NCBI GenBank assembly: GCA_050744865.1
Contig: JBOGHW010000001.1
Coordinates: 29,848-93,847 of the forward strand
Length of the DNA stretch: 64,000 bases
Direction: 5' to 3'
Source of the DNA: JAKACA01 sp050744865
GTDB taxonomy: Bacteria; Actinomycetota; Acidimicrobiia; Acidimicrobiales; Bog-793
The first letter of the stretch is position 1; every line of letters starts with the position of its first letter. This document shows positions 15,251-24,101 of the stretch, one piece after another. A program made the position numbers and the translations under genes. Below the pieces are notes generated by a model, which saw nothing but the letters and a program-made list of their open reading frames with translations, searched no databases and had not been told where the DNA came from.

Positions 15251-16581
15251 GACGTCACATACTCCCTGAATCTTCTCGTGCCCTCTTCGTCGAGACGAGC
15301 GTGCAGGACCACCGTCTCGCCTTCGTAGGCCTCGTCGACCACCTCACCCTGGCGATGGACGGCAGCCAGCACGTCTCCGCGGGCGACAGGGACGGCCAGT
15401 GAGACAATACGGTCGCCCGCCCGTAAGGCTGCCGCCATGGAGTCGAGGAGATCTCCGACGCCACGGCCGGTGAGAGCCGAGAAGGCAACGGCCCCAGGGA
15501 TTGACGCAGCCAACCGCGCCGCTTCCCGCGGCGCCAAGTCTGCCTTGTTGACAGCGACGAGCTCGGGCACGTCGTCGGCCTCGATCTCCGACAAGACTCG
15601 CCTGACGGCCTCGAACTGCCCCATCGGGTCGGTGGCCGAACCGTCCACCACGTGCAGGAGCAGATCGGCCTCGGCGACTGTCTCCAGCGTGGCGTGGAAG
15701 GCATCGACGAGCTGGTGCGGGAGCTTGCGGACGAATCCGACCGTGTCGGACACCAGGACCGGCTCGCCACCTGGCAGCTCCAGGCGCCGTGTACGGGGGT
15801 CGAGCGTCGAGAAGAGCTTGTTCTCGACGAGGACGCCGGCACCGGTCCAGTGGTTCAGCAGCGTGGACTTCCCGGCGTTCGTGTAGCCGACCAGCGCCAC
15901 GCCACGCAGGGAACCGCGCTTGCGCGAGCGGCGCTGGGTGCTGCGGGTTGCCTCCAGCTCGCGCAACTCGGCCGCCAGCTTGTTGATCCGGCGCATGATT
16001 CGGCGGCGGTCCGTCTCGAGCTGTGTCTCGCCAGGACCACGGGTGCCGATACGACCTTCCTGCTGTGACAGGCCGACGCCACGACCGCGAAGGCGCGGCA
16101 GGCGGTACTGCAGCAACGCGAGCTCGACCTGAGCGCGGCCCTCCTGAGTGGTGGCGTTCTGGGCGAAGATGTCAAGGATCACCGCTGTCCGGTCGATCGC
16201 CGTGCGGCCGAGCAGGCCTTCGAGATTGCGCTGCTGAGCGGGAGACAAGTCGTCGTCGAACACGACGGTGTCGGCGTCGACCTCTTCGGAGATCTGGCGG
16301 AGCTCTGCCGCCTTCCCGCGACCGATGTAGGTAGCCGGATCCGGGGAGTCTCGCCTTTGCAGGATCCTGGCGACCTCGTCAGCTCCGGCGGTGTCGACCA
16401 ACAGCGAAAGCTCGTCCAGGCCGGCCTCCACTTGCTCGACGGTCCGCGGCCAACAGACCACGCCGACAAGCACGATCTTTTCCCGGAAACTGCGGTCTAT
16501 CAGGCTCACAGGCGGCGCCCGGACACTGCGCGAGATTCGGCCAGGCGCCTCGACGACGAGCAGGTCAACCGAGAACGTCAA
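15247..16581 (-). CDS. hflX: GTPase HflX
   Basis: HflX is a ribosome-associated GTPase that splits stalled ribosomes. The 444-residue frame has the N-terminal HflX domain with the glycine-rich linker (GRGVGLSQQEGRIGTRGPGE), then the G domain: G1 GYTNAGKS (232-239), G3 DTVGF and G4 NKAD. The start is uncertain. TTG16581 overlaps the end of dapF, while GTG16509 would begin at SLIDRSFREKIVLVGV, where family similarity starts; neither has a good RBS. Order hflX-dapF-miaA is typical of actinobacteria. Confidence 0.93.
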   Translation of the reverse strand: MTFSVDLLVVEAPGRISRSVRAPPVSLIDRSFREKIVLVGVVCWPRTVEQVEAGLDELSLLVDTAGADEVARILQRRDSPDPATYIGRGKAAELRQISEEVDADTVVFDDDLSPAQQRNLEGLLGRTAIDRTAVILDIFAQNATTQEGRAQVELALLQYRLPRLRGRGVGLSQQEGRIGTRGPGETQLETDRRRIMRRINKLAAELRELEATRSTQRRSRKRGSLRGVALVGYTNAGKSTLLNHWTGAGVLVENKLFSTLDPRTRRLELPGGEPVLVSDTVGFVRKLPHQLVDAFHATLETVAEADLLLHVVDGSATDPMGQFEAVRRVLSEIEADDVPELVAVNKADLAPREAARLAASIPGAVAFSALTGRGVGDLLDSMAAALRAGDRIVSLAVPVARGDVLAAVHRQGEVVDEAYEGETVVLHARLDEEGTRRFREYVTS

Positions 16582-17401
16582 TCCCGCTGGGAATGATCTC
16601 GATGCGCGCCACGCGGCAGGCAGGCCCGCTCAGCCACACCGTCGGAGCCTGCAAGTCACCCGAGAGGTCGACGTCGAGGACGCCGCCGGGGTTCTGGACC
16701 CGCACATGATCGCCGACGAGACCTGCCGCGCGGGCGGCGGCCGCCGCCGCGCAGCTCCCTGTCCCGCAGGCCTCGGTCACACCGGCACCTCGTTCCCACA
16801 CGAGCAGCTCCAGCCCACCTGACGAGTCAGGGGTGGCGACCTCCACGTTCTGGCCGCCCGGGCGGGCGTCTTCCAGACTGCGGCCAAGCTCGACGATGTC
16901 GACGCCCTCGAGGTCGGCGCCGATGAACACCAAGTGCGGGTTGCCGACGTCGACGTGCCTGGCTTGGAAACCGTTGCCCAGCAACGGCGCCAGCTCCTCT
17001 GGGCCGACCAGGAGCGTGCCCATCTCCGCCTTGGCCAGCGAGCAATCGTCGCTCAGGCGCTCGACGATCGACACAGTGCGAAGGCCGGCGTCGGTCTCCA
17101 CGAGCACGTCAGGCCCCGAGCAGATCCCGGCGTCGACGAGAGCCAGCGCCAAGCACCGCAAGCCGTTGCCACTCATCTCGGCGCGCCCTCCGTCGGCGTT
17201 GCGGAGCTCCATCCTGACATCGCCGCGACCGGTGGCCGGCCGCACGACCATGACGCCGTCGGCCCCGACGCCCCGATGGCGGTCGCACAGCTCGGCCACG
17301 AAGTCGGCGTCGACCTCGTCCCCGCCGGGGAGGTCGGACCCGTCGAGGCATACGAGGAAGTCGTTGCCATGACCGTGGTACTTGAGGAAGGAGAGTGCCA
17401 T
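16565..17401 (-). CDS. dapF: Diaminopimelate epimerase
   Basis: DapF interconverts LL- and meso-DAP using two cysteines as acid and base. Both are present in this 278-residue protein: Cys83 in SGNGLRCLA and Cys212 in EACGTGSC. The N-terminal YHGHGNDF is the family signature. The ATG at 17401 shares one base with the miaA stop (TGATG). With dapC, dapD and dapE nearby, the window carries the last four steps to meso-DAP, which feeds MurE. Confidence 0.95.
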   Translation of the reverse strand: MALSFLKYHGHGNDFLVCLDGSDLPGGDEVDADFVAELCDRHRGVGADGVMVVRPATGRGDVRMELRNADGGRAEMSGNGLRCLALALVDAGICSGPDVLVETDAGLRTVSIVERLSDDCSLAKAEMGTLLVGPEELAPLLGNGFQARHVDVGNPHLVFIGADLEGVDIVELGRSLEDARPGGQNVEVATPDSSGGLELLVWERGAGVTEACGTGSCAAAAAARAAGLVGDHVRVQNPGGVLDVDLSGDLQAPTVWLSGPACRVARIEIIPSGIDVLG

Positions 17402-18405
17402 CACTGCGGGCCAGTCTCGCGCTCGGCGGGAACTTCCGCCACGGGAGACGACCACCAGGCCAGGACGGCGTCGGCCAGGCCTGCGGCCGTCGCGTCGAAC
17501 CAGACGACCCGGGGGTCGCGCCGGAACCACGACTCCTGGCGCCGGGCAAACGACTTCAACCGCCTGAGGATCGACGCCTTTGCTTCCTCGAGGGACAAAG
17601 ACCCTGCCACGTGTCGCAGCAACTCGTCGTATCCGATCGCCTGGCGGGCCGTACGCGAGAGGCCGCCCCGCCTGGCCAGGCCGGCCACCTCGTCCACCCA
17701 GCCGGCAGCCAGCTGGGCGTCCAGGCGGGCACCGAGGCGGCGGTCGAGTTCGCCTCGGTCGAGAGCCAGGCCAGCCAGACGAGCCGCGTTCTGCGGGTAG
17801 TCCGTCAATCCCTTGCCGAACCCCGAGAAACGCCGCCCGCTCCCCAACACCACCTCCAACGCCCTCACGACCCTGCGGCTGTTGTCGGGCTCGATGCGCG
17901 ACGCCGCCTGCGGGTCGGCCACCGCCAGCCGCTCGTAAAGGCGCGCCACCCCACCCCCGGTTGCTGCCTCCGCCTCGAGCTCGGCTCTGACCTCGGGGTA
18001 GCGTCCGGGTAGTTCGAGCCCGTCGAGAACGGCGCGGTGGTACAAGCCCGTCCCTCCCACCAGCACAGCCAGATGCCCGCGCTTGGCGATGGCGCTGAGG
18101 ACACCGGCTGCTGCCGCCTGGAACCTCGCCACCGAGAAGTCCTCACCGGGGTCGACGATGTCGACGAGATGCCAATTGCCGGTGGTGTGCGGCGTCTCAG
18201 TACCGATGTCGAGGCCGCGGTAGACCGCCATCGAGTCGACGGACACGAGCTCGGCCCGCTCCACGCGGTCCGCCATCGCAAGGGCCAGCGCCGTCTTGCC
18301 GCTTGCCGTCGGGCCGACTATCGCCAGGTCGACGGTCGGCTCGAAGCCGGCGGTCGTCCCGATGTCAACAGTCGGATCCGTCGCCGCGCGGCGGCTCGCC
18401 GGCAC
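17401..18405 (-). CDS. miaA: tRNA dimethylallyltransferase
   Basis: MiaA adds an isopentenyl group to A37 of tRNAs reading UNN codons. The 334-residue protein has the P-loop GPTASGKT at 31-38, SVDSMAVYRGLDIGT, VGGTGLYHRAVL and the SRR(V)VRALEV region. GTG18405 lies 3 bp after the hpf stop; the first 24 residues are poorly conserved and the true start could be slightly inside. The gene is fused by TGATG to dapF. Confidence 0.94.
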   Translation of the reverse strand: MPASRRAATDPTVDIGTTAGFEPTVDLAIVGPTASGKTALALAMADRVERAELVSVDSMAVYRGLDIGTETPHTTGNWHLVDIVDPGEDFSVARFQAAAAGVLSAIAKRGHLAVLVGGTGLYHRAVLDGLELPGRYPEVRAELEAEAATGGGVARLYERLAVADPQAASRIEPDNSRRVVRALEVVLGSGRRFSGFGKGLTDYPQNAARLAGLALDRGELDRRLGARLDAQLAAGWVDEVAGLARRGGLSRTARQAIGYDELLRHVAGSLSLEEAKASILRRLKSFARRQESWFRRDPRVVWFDATAAGLADAVLAWWSSPVAEVPAERETGPQ

Positions 18406-18407
18406 AG

Positions 18408-18782
18408 TCAGGACTCGGTTACCCCTTCTATCTCCTCTTCCTCGTCAGCCGCCGGGCGCCTGTCGGCGTGCTTGGGCCGCGACCTGTCGACCAGCCTTGT
18501 CTTCAGGCGTGTGAGCCTGAGCTCGGCCTTGCTCATCGCGAGATCCAGCGCCGTCTCGGGGCGAGGTCCGGCAGCGGACGCCCTGACGACATGGCCATGG
18601 CCCTCCAGCACGAGCTCGCACGTCACGGGCTCGATCAGCCGGCCGGGCTGGCCGTTGGAGAAGAACACCTCGGCCCGCTCCATGCCAGCCAGGTAACGAC
18701 CGAGCCTCTCGGTCTTCCTGGCCGCAGACATGCGCAGGTCTTCGGCTAACTCGACGCGCTTGGTGTGGACCTCGATATCCAT
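18408..18782 (-). CDS. hpf: Ribosome hibernation promoting factor (short form)
   Basis: This 124-residue protein is of the HPF/YfiA family, which binds the 30S decoding region and silences ribosomes in stationary phase. Only the N-terminal beta-alpha domain is present (MDIEVHTKRVELAEDLRMSA through the CELVLEGHGH strand), plus an acidic tail. The C-terminal dimerisation domain of long actinobacterial HPFs is missing. ATG18782 has a strong GGGAGGTG upstream; the longer open frame to 19061 runs through hairpin-rich noncoding DNA. It leads the hpf-miaA-dapF-hflX run. Confidence 0.88.
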   Translation of the reverse strand: MDIEVHTKRVELAEDLRMSAARKTERLGRYLAGMERAEVFFSNGQPGRLIEPVTCELVLEGHGHVVRASAAGPRPETALDLAMSKAELRLTRLKTRLVDRSRPKHADRRPAADEEEEIEGVTES

Positions 18783-18911
18783 CAGCACCTCCCTGAGGAT
18801 CTGCTTTCCTGAACACTGACCACCGCTCGCGAGGGAGCGTTGACGCGATGAACCCGTACGGCTGACCTGGTCTTTGTCCCCACACTCGCCTGCTGAGGAG
18901 GTGGCGGGCCA

Positions 18912-18962
18912 GGCACGGGCGGCAGGCTTGGCCGCAAAGCGGCCGATCTGCCCGACCGTGCC
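18912..18962 (-). ncRNA. Candidate structured RNA element upstream of hpf
   Basis: The minus strand can fold into a 51-nt nested hairpin: outer GGCACGG/CCGTGCC, middle GGCAG/CTGCC and inner GGCCGC/GCGGCC closing a TTT loop, with small internal loops between. It lies 130 nt upstream of the hpf ATG. There is no T-run after it, so it is not a classic terminator. It could be a leader structure, a terminator of ahcY, or chance in GC-rich DNA. Confidence 0.3.
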
Positions 18963-19157
18963 GTTGGCGGCACGCTTGGCTCCTTCTCCGCCCAGCACCG
19001 ACAGCCGGTGCTGCGACGGGCAGGACTGACCTCTAAGCCGCACCATGCTCAGCGACCACAAGTCGCCTTACGTGGGTCGTTTTGCCTGCGACTGGCATCG
19101 ACTCTCAACCACAGACCCGTACGGTGTCCATCTGGGCGCAGTCTAAGCCCACGCCGG

Positions 19158-19174
19158 CCCGTTGGCCGAACGGG
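19158..19174 (-). terminator. Hairpin just after ahcY (possible terminator)
   Basis: CCCGTT and AACGGG are perfectly complementary around a five-base loop, 15-31 bp past the ahcY stop. No T-run follows. Confidence 0.35.
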
Positions 19175-19188
19175 TGGCGCCGGCTGGC

Positions 19189-20445
19189 CTAGGCGCCGAA
19201 AGACTCCAGGTACTCCCGCTGTTCCTGCGACAGGGAGTCGAGCTCGATCCCCATCGTGGAGAGCTTCATGAGGGCAACCTCGGTGTCGATGCTCGCAGGC
19301 ACCTCGTAGACGATCGGCTCGAGCGTGCCCTGGTTGCGCACGATCCACTCGCAGGCAAGCGCCTGCACGGCGAACGAGATGTCCATCGCCTGGGCAGGGT
19401 TGCCCTCGGCAGCACCGAGGTTGACGAGGCGCCCCTCGCAGAGCAGGAGCAGCCGGCGCCCGCCGACCGAGAACTCTTCCACCATCGGTCGCAACCCCCG
19501 CCGGTGTCCCGCTGCTGCCGCCTCCAGGCCGCGCACGTCGATCTCGACGTCGAAGTGCCCGGCATTGGCCAGGATGGCCCCGTCAGCCATGCGGGCGAAG
19601 TGCTCGGCCCTGATCACTCCCCGGCTCCCGGTGGCCGTGACGAAGATCCGGCCTTGTTCGATGGCCGCGTCCATCGGCATCACTTCGTAGCCGTCCATCG
19701 CTGCTTCGAGTGCTCGAAGAGGACTGACTTCTGTGACGACTACCGACGCACCCATGCCGCGGGCCCGGCCGGCGATTCCTCTGCCGCAGTTGCCGTAGCC
19801 CACTACGACGACTCTGGCGCCCGCCAGCAATGTGTTCGTGGCGCGCATGATGCCGTCCAGGACCGACTGCCCCGTGCCGTATCTGTTGTCGGCCAAGGCT
19901 CGCGTGGCAGCTCCGCTCACGGCCATCACCGGGCAGGCCAGCGAGCCGGCCGCCTGCAGGGCCCGCAGGTGGGCGGCACCCGTTGTCGTGTCCTCGGTTC
20001 CCCCGACGATCTCGGCCAGCTGACCGGGTCGCTCGCGATGGAGGCGGCCGACGAGGTCGCAGCCGTCGTCGACGGTGATCTGCGGCAAGCGATCGAGGAC
20101 GGCGTCGACGTGCCGCAAGTAGGTCGGGGGAGGCTCGCCCCGCCTCGCAAACGTCGCAACTCCCTCGTCGCGGACCAGCGCCGCAGCCACTTCGTCGTTC
20201 GTCGACAAGGGATTCGACGCACAGAGGCTGACTTCGGCTCCACCGGCCGCCAGGGTCGCCAGCAGTACCGCCGTCTCGGCCGTGACGTGCAGGCAGGCAC
20301 CGAGTCGGATTGCCGCGAAGGGCTGCTCGCGCTCGAAGCGCCGGCGGACGGCTTGCAGCACGGGCATGCGGGAGGCTGCCCACTCGATGCGCCCGGAGCC
20401 TGCGGGCGCCGACGAGATATCGGCGACGTCATGGGCAATCGGCAA
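19189..20445 (-). CDS. ahcY: Adenosylhomocysteinase
   Basis: This enzyme hydrolyses S-adenosylhomocysteine to adenosine and homocysteine with a tightly bound NAD. The NAD-binding loop GYGNCGRGIAGRARGMGA and the substrate block SGAATRALADNRYGTGQS are visible, and the end LDSLSQEQREYL is typical. At 418 residues it is about 40-50 shorter than most bacterial enzymes, matching the compact type also found in archaea. TTG20445 has AGGAG four bases upstream. It works with metH (54.6 kb) in the methyl cycle. Confidence 0.94.
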   Translation of the reverse strand: MPIAHDVADISSAPAGSGRIEWAASRMPVLQAVRRRFEREQPFAAIRLGACLHVTAETAVLLATLAAGGAEVSLCASNPLSTNDEVAAALVRDEGVATFARRGEPPPTYLRHVDAVLDRLPQITVDDGCDLVGRLHRERPGQLAEIVGGTEDTTTGAAHLRALQAAGSLACPVMAVSGAATRALADNRYGTGQSVLDGIMRATNTLLAGARVVVVGYGNCGRGIAGRARGMGASVVVTEVSPLRALEAAMDGYEVMPMDAAIEQGRIFVTATGSRGVIRAEHFARMADGAILANAGHFDVEIDVRGLEAAAAGHRRGLRPMVEEFSVGGRRLLLLCEGRLVNLGAAEGNPAQAMDISFAVQALACEWIVRNQGTLEPIVYEVPASIDTEVALMKLSTMGIELDSLSQEQREYLESFGA

Positions 20446-20461
20446 GTTCTCCTGCCTCCGT

Positions 20462-21502
20462 TCAGTCGCCTGCCACGATCCGCTGCTTGACCTCGACGAG
20501 GGCCGGGACCGGGCCGGGATCGATTCCCTCGCGGGCGGCCAGGTGCAGTGACACGAAGTCCCCGATCATCATCAGATCGAAGAAACGTGCCAGCTCCCCT
20601 TCCCCACTAGCCGTCACCTCGACGACGCCCGCCAACGCCTCGGTCGTAAGCTCCGCGAACAACTCGAAGCGCCGGTCGACGTGCTGACCCTCGCCGCCGG
20701 TGCGGAGCGTGACGAGCGTCAGAATCTGGCGAGTCACGTCGCCGTGCTGCCCAAAGCCGCAGACCTCGTCGTGACAGACGTCAGGCTGCGACCCGAAGAA
20801 GGCCGGTGTCTTGGCGTTCAGGTTGACCTGTGCCTTCCAACGCCGGGCGGCGGCTCCCGCCAGCCCGCCGGCACCGTGGACGAGCGGGATCGTGCGCCCT
20901 ATGCGCCGGGCGACCTCGGCAGCCACGCCGCCGCCGTCCTCAAGCTCCCGGGACCGGGCGGACAACTGCTCGACGGCGCACTCGAGATCGGCCCGGGCGC
21001 CGTTGAGTATCCCGAGCAGCTCGGACGCCAGCAGCAAGGCCACGATCGTCGCTCCGACAGCTTGACGGGACTGCGCCACCCGGCCGGCGATCGGAATGAG
21101 CGGAACGCCGCTCGCCGCCGCCATGCGGGACAGCTCGCCACCGGAGGTGACGGCCACGACGTGTGCACCGGCGGCCAGGGCACCTCGTGCCAGATCCAGT
21201 GTCTCGCTGGTGTCTCCGGAGACCGAGACGGCGAACAGCAAGGTCCGCGGGCTGAGGTGGCGGGGCGCCGCTCCGGCCCCCACCCTCACCACCGGGAGCA
21301 CCGACCGGGGCGCGGCGTAAGCGGCGAGCACCTCGCCGGCCAACGAGCTGGCCCCCATGCCGAGCACGGCCACAGTGGTGACGTCGCTGAGGTCGGGCAG
21401 GATCGACGGCGGGGCGAACCCCTGAAGGGCGCCGGCAACCTGCTCGCCGAGCCCGGCGCTGGCTGCGAGCATCTGCTCGCTGTCAGGGTCGACCCAGGTC
21501 AC
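20462..21502 (-). CDS. SIS-domain phosphoglucose/phosphomannose isomerase-like protein
   Basis: The protein has 346 residues with two SIS (sugar isomerase) halves and the C-terminal extension of bifunctional phosphoglucose/phosphomannose isomerases. VAVLGMGASSLAGEVLA, SVSGDTSETLDLA and PVLVHGAGG-like segments mark the phosphosugar site, and NLNAKTPAFFGSQPDVCHDEV and MMIGDFVSLHLA mark the bifunctional family. It probably interconverts fructose-6-P with mannose-6-P (and glucose-6-P), feeding the phosphomannomutase next door. GTG21502 overlaps the Trm112-like stop by 4 bp. Confidence 0.82.
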   Translation of the reverse strand: MTWVDPDSEQMLAASAGLGEQVAGALQGFAPPSILPDLSDVTTVAVLGMGASSLAGEVLAAYAAPRSVLPVVRVGAGAAPRHLSPRTLLFAVSVSGDTSETLDLARGALAAGAHVVAVTSGGELSRMAAASGVPLIPIAGRVAQSRQAVGATIVALLLASELLGILNGARADLECAVEQLSARSRELEDGGGVAAEVARRIGRTIPLVHGAGGLAGAAARRWKAQVNLNAKTPAFFGSQPDVCHDEVCGFGQHGDVTRQILTLVTLRTGGEGQHVDRRFELFAELTTEALAGVVEVTASGEGELARFFDLMMIGDFVSLHLAAREGIDPGPVPALVEVKQRIVAGD

Positions 21503-21750
21503 CCCTTGGGCGCGCCGGGGTCGAAGTTCAACTTGATGCCTTCCGCCTCTGCCTTGGAGTTGAGGCGCTCGTGCTCGGCGTCGCTCACCGTCTCGGCCTC
21601 GTCGACGAGCATGACGGGGATGCCGTCGGTGATCCGGTAGCGGCGCTTCAGGCGCGGGTTGTAGAGGGTGTCCTCGTCCTCGAAGTAAAGGAGAGGGCCT
21701 TTGTCCTCCGGGCAGGCGAGGATCTCGAGCAGTAGTGAGTCAAGAGCCAT
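21499..21750 (-). CDS. Trm112/YcaR-like small protein
   Basis: This 83-residue protein begins LDSLLLEILACPEDKGPL and contains YRITDGIPVMLVDEA, the Trm112 (UPF0434) pattern. Only one of the usual zinc cysteines is clear (Cys13), as in the YcaR branch. Trm112 proteins stabilise methyltransferases in eukaryotes and archaea, and the bacterial role is unclear. ATG21750 is inside the last 11 bp of the phosphomannomutase gene, so translation is coupled. Confidence 0.8.
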   Translation of the reverse strand: MALDSLLLEILACPEDKGPLLYFEDEDTLYNPRLKRRYRITDGIPVMLVDEAETVSDAEHERLNSKAEAEGIKLNFDPGAPKG

Positions 21751-23188
21751 TATCGTCGGTATTCCCCTTCGTCGGGCCGTCCACGCCTCCGAGGGCCCGG
21801 ACTCGACCGAAGACCTCGTCGACATGAGCGGCGCATTCTTCAGAGCTGTCGGCTTCCAGGTTGAGCCTGAGCAGCGGCTCGGTGTTCGACGGCCTCAGGT
21901 TGAACCACCAACCGCCGAAGTCGACCGTCAGGCCGTCAAGGTGGTCCGTCGAGCGGGCTGCGCCGGCATACTCCTGCTCGATGGCGGCGATGACTTGCCG
22001 CGGTTGGTTCACCTTGGTGTTGATCTCGCCGGAATCGGCATACCGCTCGAACGGCTTGCGCAGCTGCGACAACGGTTGCGCCTCCTTCGACATCATCTCG
22101 AGAACCACCAGGGCAGCGATGATGCCGGAGTCTGCCCGCCAGTTGTCGGCGAAGTAGTAATGACCCGAGTGCTCGCCGCCGAACACGGCTCCAGTGTCAG
22201 CCATCACGGCCTTCACGAAGGAGTGGCCCACCCGGGTGCGGACGGCTGTGCCGCCTCGTTCGGCGATCACTTCGGGCACGGCCTTGGAGCAGATGAGGTT
22301 GTAGAGGATGGTCGCCCCCGGGCTCTTGCCGAGCATGGCGGCGGCCACCATGGCCGTCGTGAGCGAGCCGGACACCGGCTCGGCTTGGTCGTCGACGAGG
22401 AAGACCCTGTCGGCGTCGCCGTCGAAGGCCAATCCGACGTCGGCTCCGCTGTCGAGGACACGCCGGCGGAGGTCGACGAGGTTCTCGGGCTGGATTGGGT
22501 CGGCCGGGTGGTTGGGGAAGGTCCCGTCGAGCTCGCCGAAGAGCACCTCGAGACCGAACGGCAGGCCGGCGAACACCTTGGGGGCCACGAGGCCGCCCAT
22601 CCCGTTGGCGGTATCGGCGACCACTTTTAGCGGCCGCAGCGCTGTGACGTCGACAAACGAGTGCACATGGCGGGCGAAGTCGGGCAACAAGTCGATCGAT
22701 CGGTACCCGGCGGCGTCCTCGACGCCGGCTACGCCGCCGCCAGGTGGAGCCGAGCCAAGTGCTAGCTCCGCCTCCTTCCGGATGGCGGCGAGGCCAGACT
22801 CCTCCCCGACGGGCTTGGCCCGCGACAGGCAGAACTTGACCCCGTTGTAATTGGCCGGATTGTGAGAAGCCGTGAGCATGGCGCCGGGCCTGTCGAGGTG
22901 CCCCGAAGCGAAGTAGAGCAAGTCCGTGGAGCACAGGCCGGCGTCGACGACGTCCATGCCCTCGGAGATCAGACCGGCTGCCAGGGCCTTGGAGAAGGCG
23001 ACGCCGGACGCACGCATGTCCCGTGCGATCACGAACGCCTCGGCCCCCTCGGACTCCCGGGCGTAGCGGGCGGCCCCGACACCCATCGCATAGAACATCG
23101 CAGTGTCGAGCTGCTCGGGCACCGTGCCGCGTACGTCGTAAGCCTTGAAGACAGGAGCAAAGCGCGAGGTGCTGGAGATCGGGGCCAT
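21740..23188 (-). CDS. manB: Phosphomannomutase/phosphoglucomutase
   Basis: This alpha-D-phosphohexomutase of 482 residues interconverts mannose-6-P and mannose-1-P. The phospho-serine Ser108 is in LTASHNPANYNG, the metal loop is Asp256-Asp258-Asp260 (FDGDADR), the sugar-binding loop is GGEHSGHYYF and the phosphate-binding loop is LRPSNTEP. ATG23188 starts the run manB-Trm112-SIS-ahcY. Together with the pyrophosphorylase at 39-40 kb it supplies GDP-mannose. Confidence 0.92.
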   Translation of the reverse strand: MAPISSTSRFAPVFKAYDVRGTVPEQLDTAMFYAMGVGAARYARESEGAEAFVIARDMRASGVAFSKALAAGLISEGMDVVDAGLCSTDLLYFASGHLDRPGAMLTASHNPANYNGVKFCLSRAKPVGEESGLAAIRKEAELALGSAPPGGGVAGVEDAAGYRSIDLLPDFARHVHSFVDVTALRPLKVVADTANGMGGLVAPKVFAGLPFGLEVLFGELDGTFPNHPADPIQPENLVDLRRRVLDSGADVGLAFDGDADRVFLVDDQAEPVSGSLTTAMVAAAMLGKSPGATILYNLICSKAVPEVIAERGGTAVRTRVGHSFVKAVMADTGAVFGGEHSGHYYFADNWRADSGIIAALVVLEMMSKEAQPLSQLRKPFERYADSGEINTKVNQPRQVIAAIEQEYAGAARSTDHLDGLTVDFGGWWFNLRPSNTEPLLRLNLEADSSEECAAHVDEVFGRVRALGGVDGPTKGNTDDNGS

Positions 23189-23265
23189 GGCGAGGGGAGC
23201 CTACGCGAACCTGCGGTGCCACCGGCCACCAGCGGACGACACCACCGCTGCTACTGACACCGCCA

Positions 23266-24081
23266 TCAATGCAGGGATACCACGTAGGCGACGACAGTCG
23301 TGGTGTTGAAAGCCACGTGGGCGACGATGTTCGGCCCGAGCCGACCGGTCCTGTAGGCAAGGTAGGACAGCACGACGCCAAAGCCTGCCAGCCCGAGGAA
23401 CTGCAGCGCCTCGAAATGTGCCAGCGCGAAGACAAGGCCCGTGAGCAGGAGGGAGAGCACGGGGCCGATCCGGCGGCCAAGAGGCACCAGGCGCCCGAGG
23501 AGCCCCCGAAGGAGCAGACCCCGGAAGAAGAGCTCCTCCACTAGTGGGCTCCCGACGCAGACGAGGATCGCCAGCACGACGAGGGCCGTCCCGGTCACGC
23601 TGCCCAGCAGGTTGTCGGCGACGCCGCCGATCCTCTGGTTGAGGTGGTGGACGAAGGGTTGCAGGACAAGGTCGAGGGCCGGCACGAGGACGTATTGCGA
23701 CCCCACACCCACGGCTATGCCGAGGGGCACGTCGGGCCAGAGCCGCAGCTCGAGGCCATAGTCGGCGACGAGACTGCCGGTTCCCACTGCCGGCGGGCCG
23801 CTCCCGAGCGGCGGGCGCCGGGCCACAGCAGCCGGCGCGTGCCAGCGAGTGCCGACCACGGCAGCGCCTGCCAACCCTGCCCAGAGGAAGACGAAGCCGA
23901 CTACGTCGACACCGATCCCGGACTTGTGATGACCGTTCATGGCCTCGTACGCGGTGAGCGCCAAACTAGCTACGATCTCTCCTCCCAGGAACCCGCAGAC
24001 GGCTTCCAGGATTCCGAACGAGTTCCCAGGCGCCCGATCCCGAGCATCGGTTAGGGGCACGACGTCCGGAGGGCTGGGCAC
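23266..24081 (-). CDS. CPBP family intramembrane metalloprotease
   Basis: This is a polytopic protein of the CPBP/ABI (Rce1-like) family. The catalytic signatures are near the C-terminus: EELFFRGLLLR (motif 1), FALAHFEALQF (motif 2) and NIVAHVAFNTT (motif 3). Six to eight hydrophobic segments are present. Its substrate is unknown. A GTG at 24114 would extend it by 11 residues, but that would cross the divergent ftsH start at 24102, so GTG24081 is preferred (271 residues). The two genes share a very short divergent control region. Confidence 0.82.
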   Translation of the reverse strand: MPSPPDVVPLTDARDRAPGNSFGILEAVCGFLGGEIVASLALTAYEAMNGHHKSGIGVDVVGFVFLWAGLAGAAVVGTRWHAPAAVARRPPLGSGPPAVGTGSLVADYGLELRLWPDVPLGIAVGVGSQYVLVPALDLVLQPFVHHLNQRIGGVADNLLGSVTGTALVVLAILVCVGSPLVEELFFRGLLLRGLLGRLVPLGRRIGPVLSLLLTGLVFALAHFEALQFLGLAGFGVVLSYLAYRTGRLGPNIVAHVAFNTTTVVAYVVSLH

Positions 24082-24101
24082 CGGGCCTACGATATGAGGT
24101 C

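Larger units (their letters stand above)
18783..19188. other. Noncoding stretch between ahcY and hpf with several hairpins
   Basis: No credible gene lies in these 406 bp. It holds the 3' region of ahcY, presumably the hpf promoter and leader, and three strong dyads described separately or here: 18912-18962, 18993-19013 (CAGCACCG/CGGTGCTG, five-base loop) and 19158-19174. I could not assign a promoter with confidence. Confidence 0.7.

Noticed and set aside
19162..20490. Plus-strand open frame of 442 codons
   Set aside because: It mirrors ahcY, whose motifs are complete; a codon-bias shadow.
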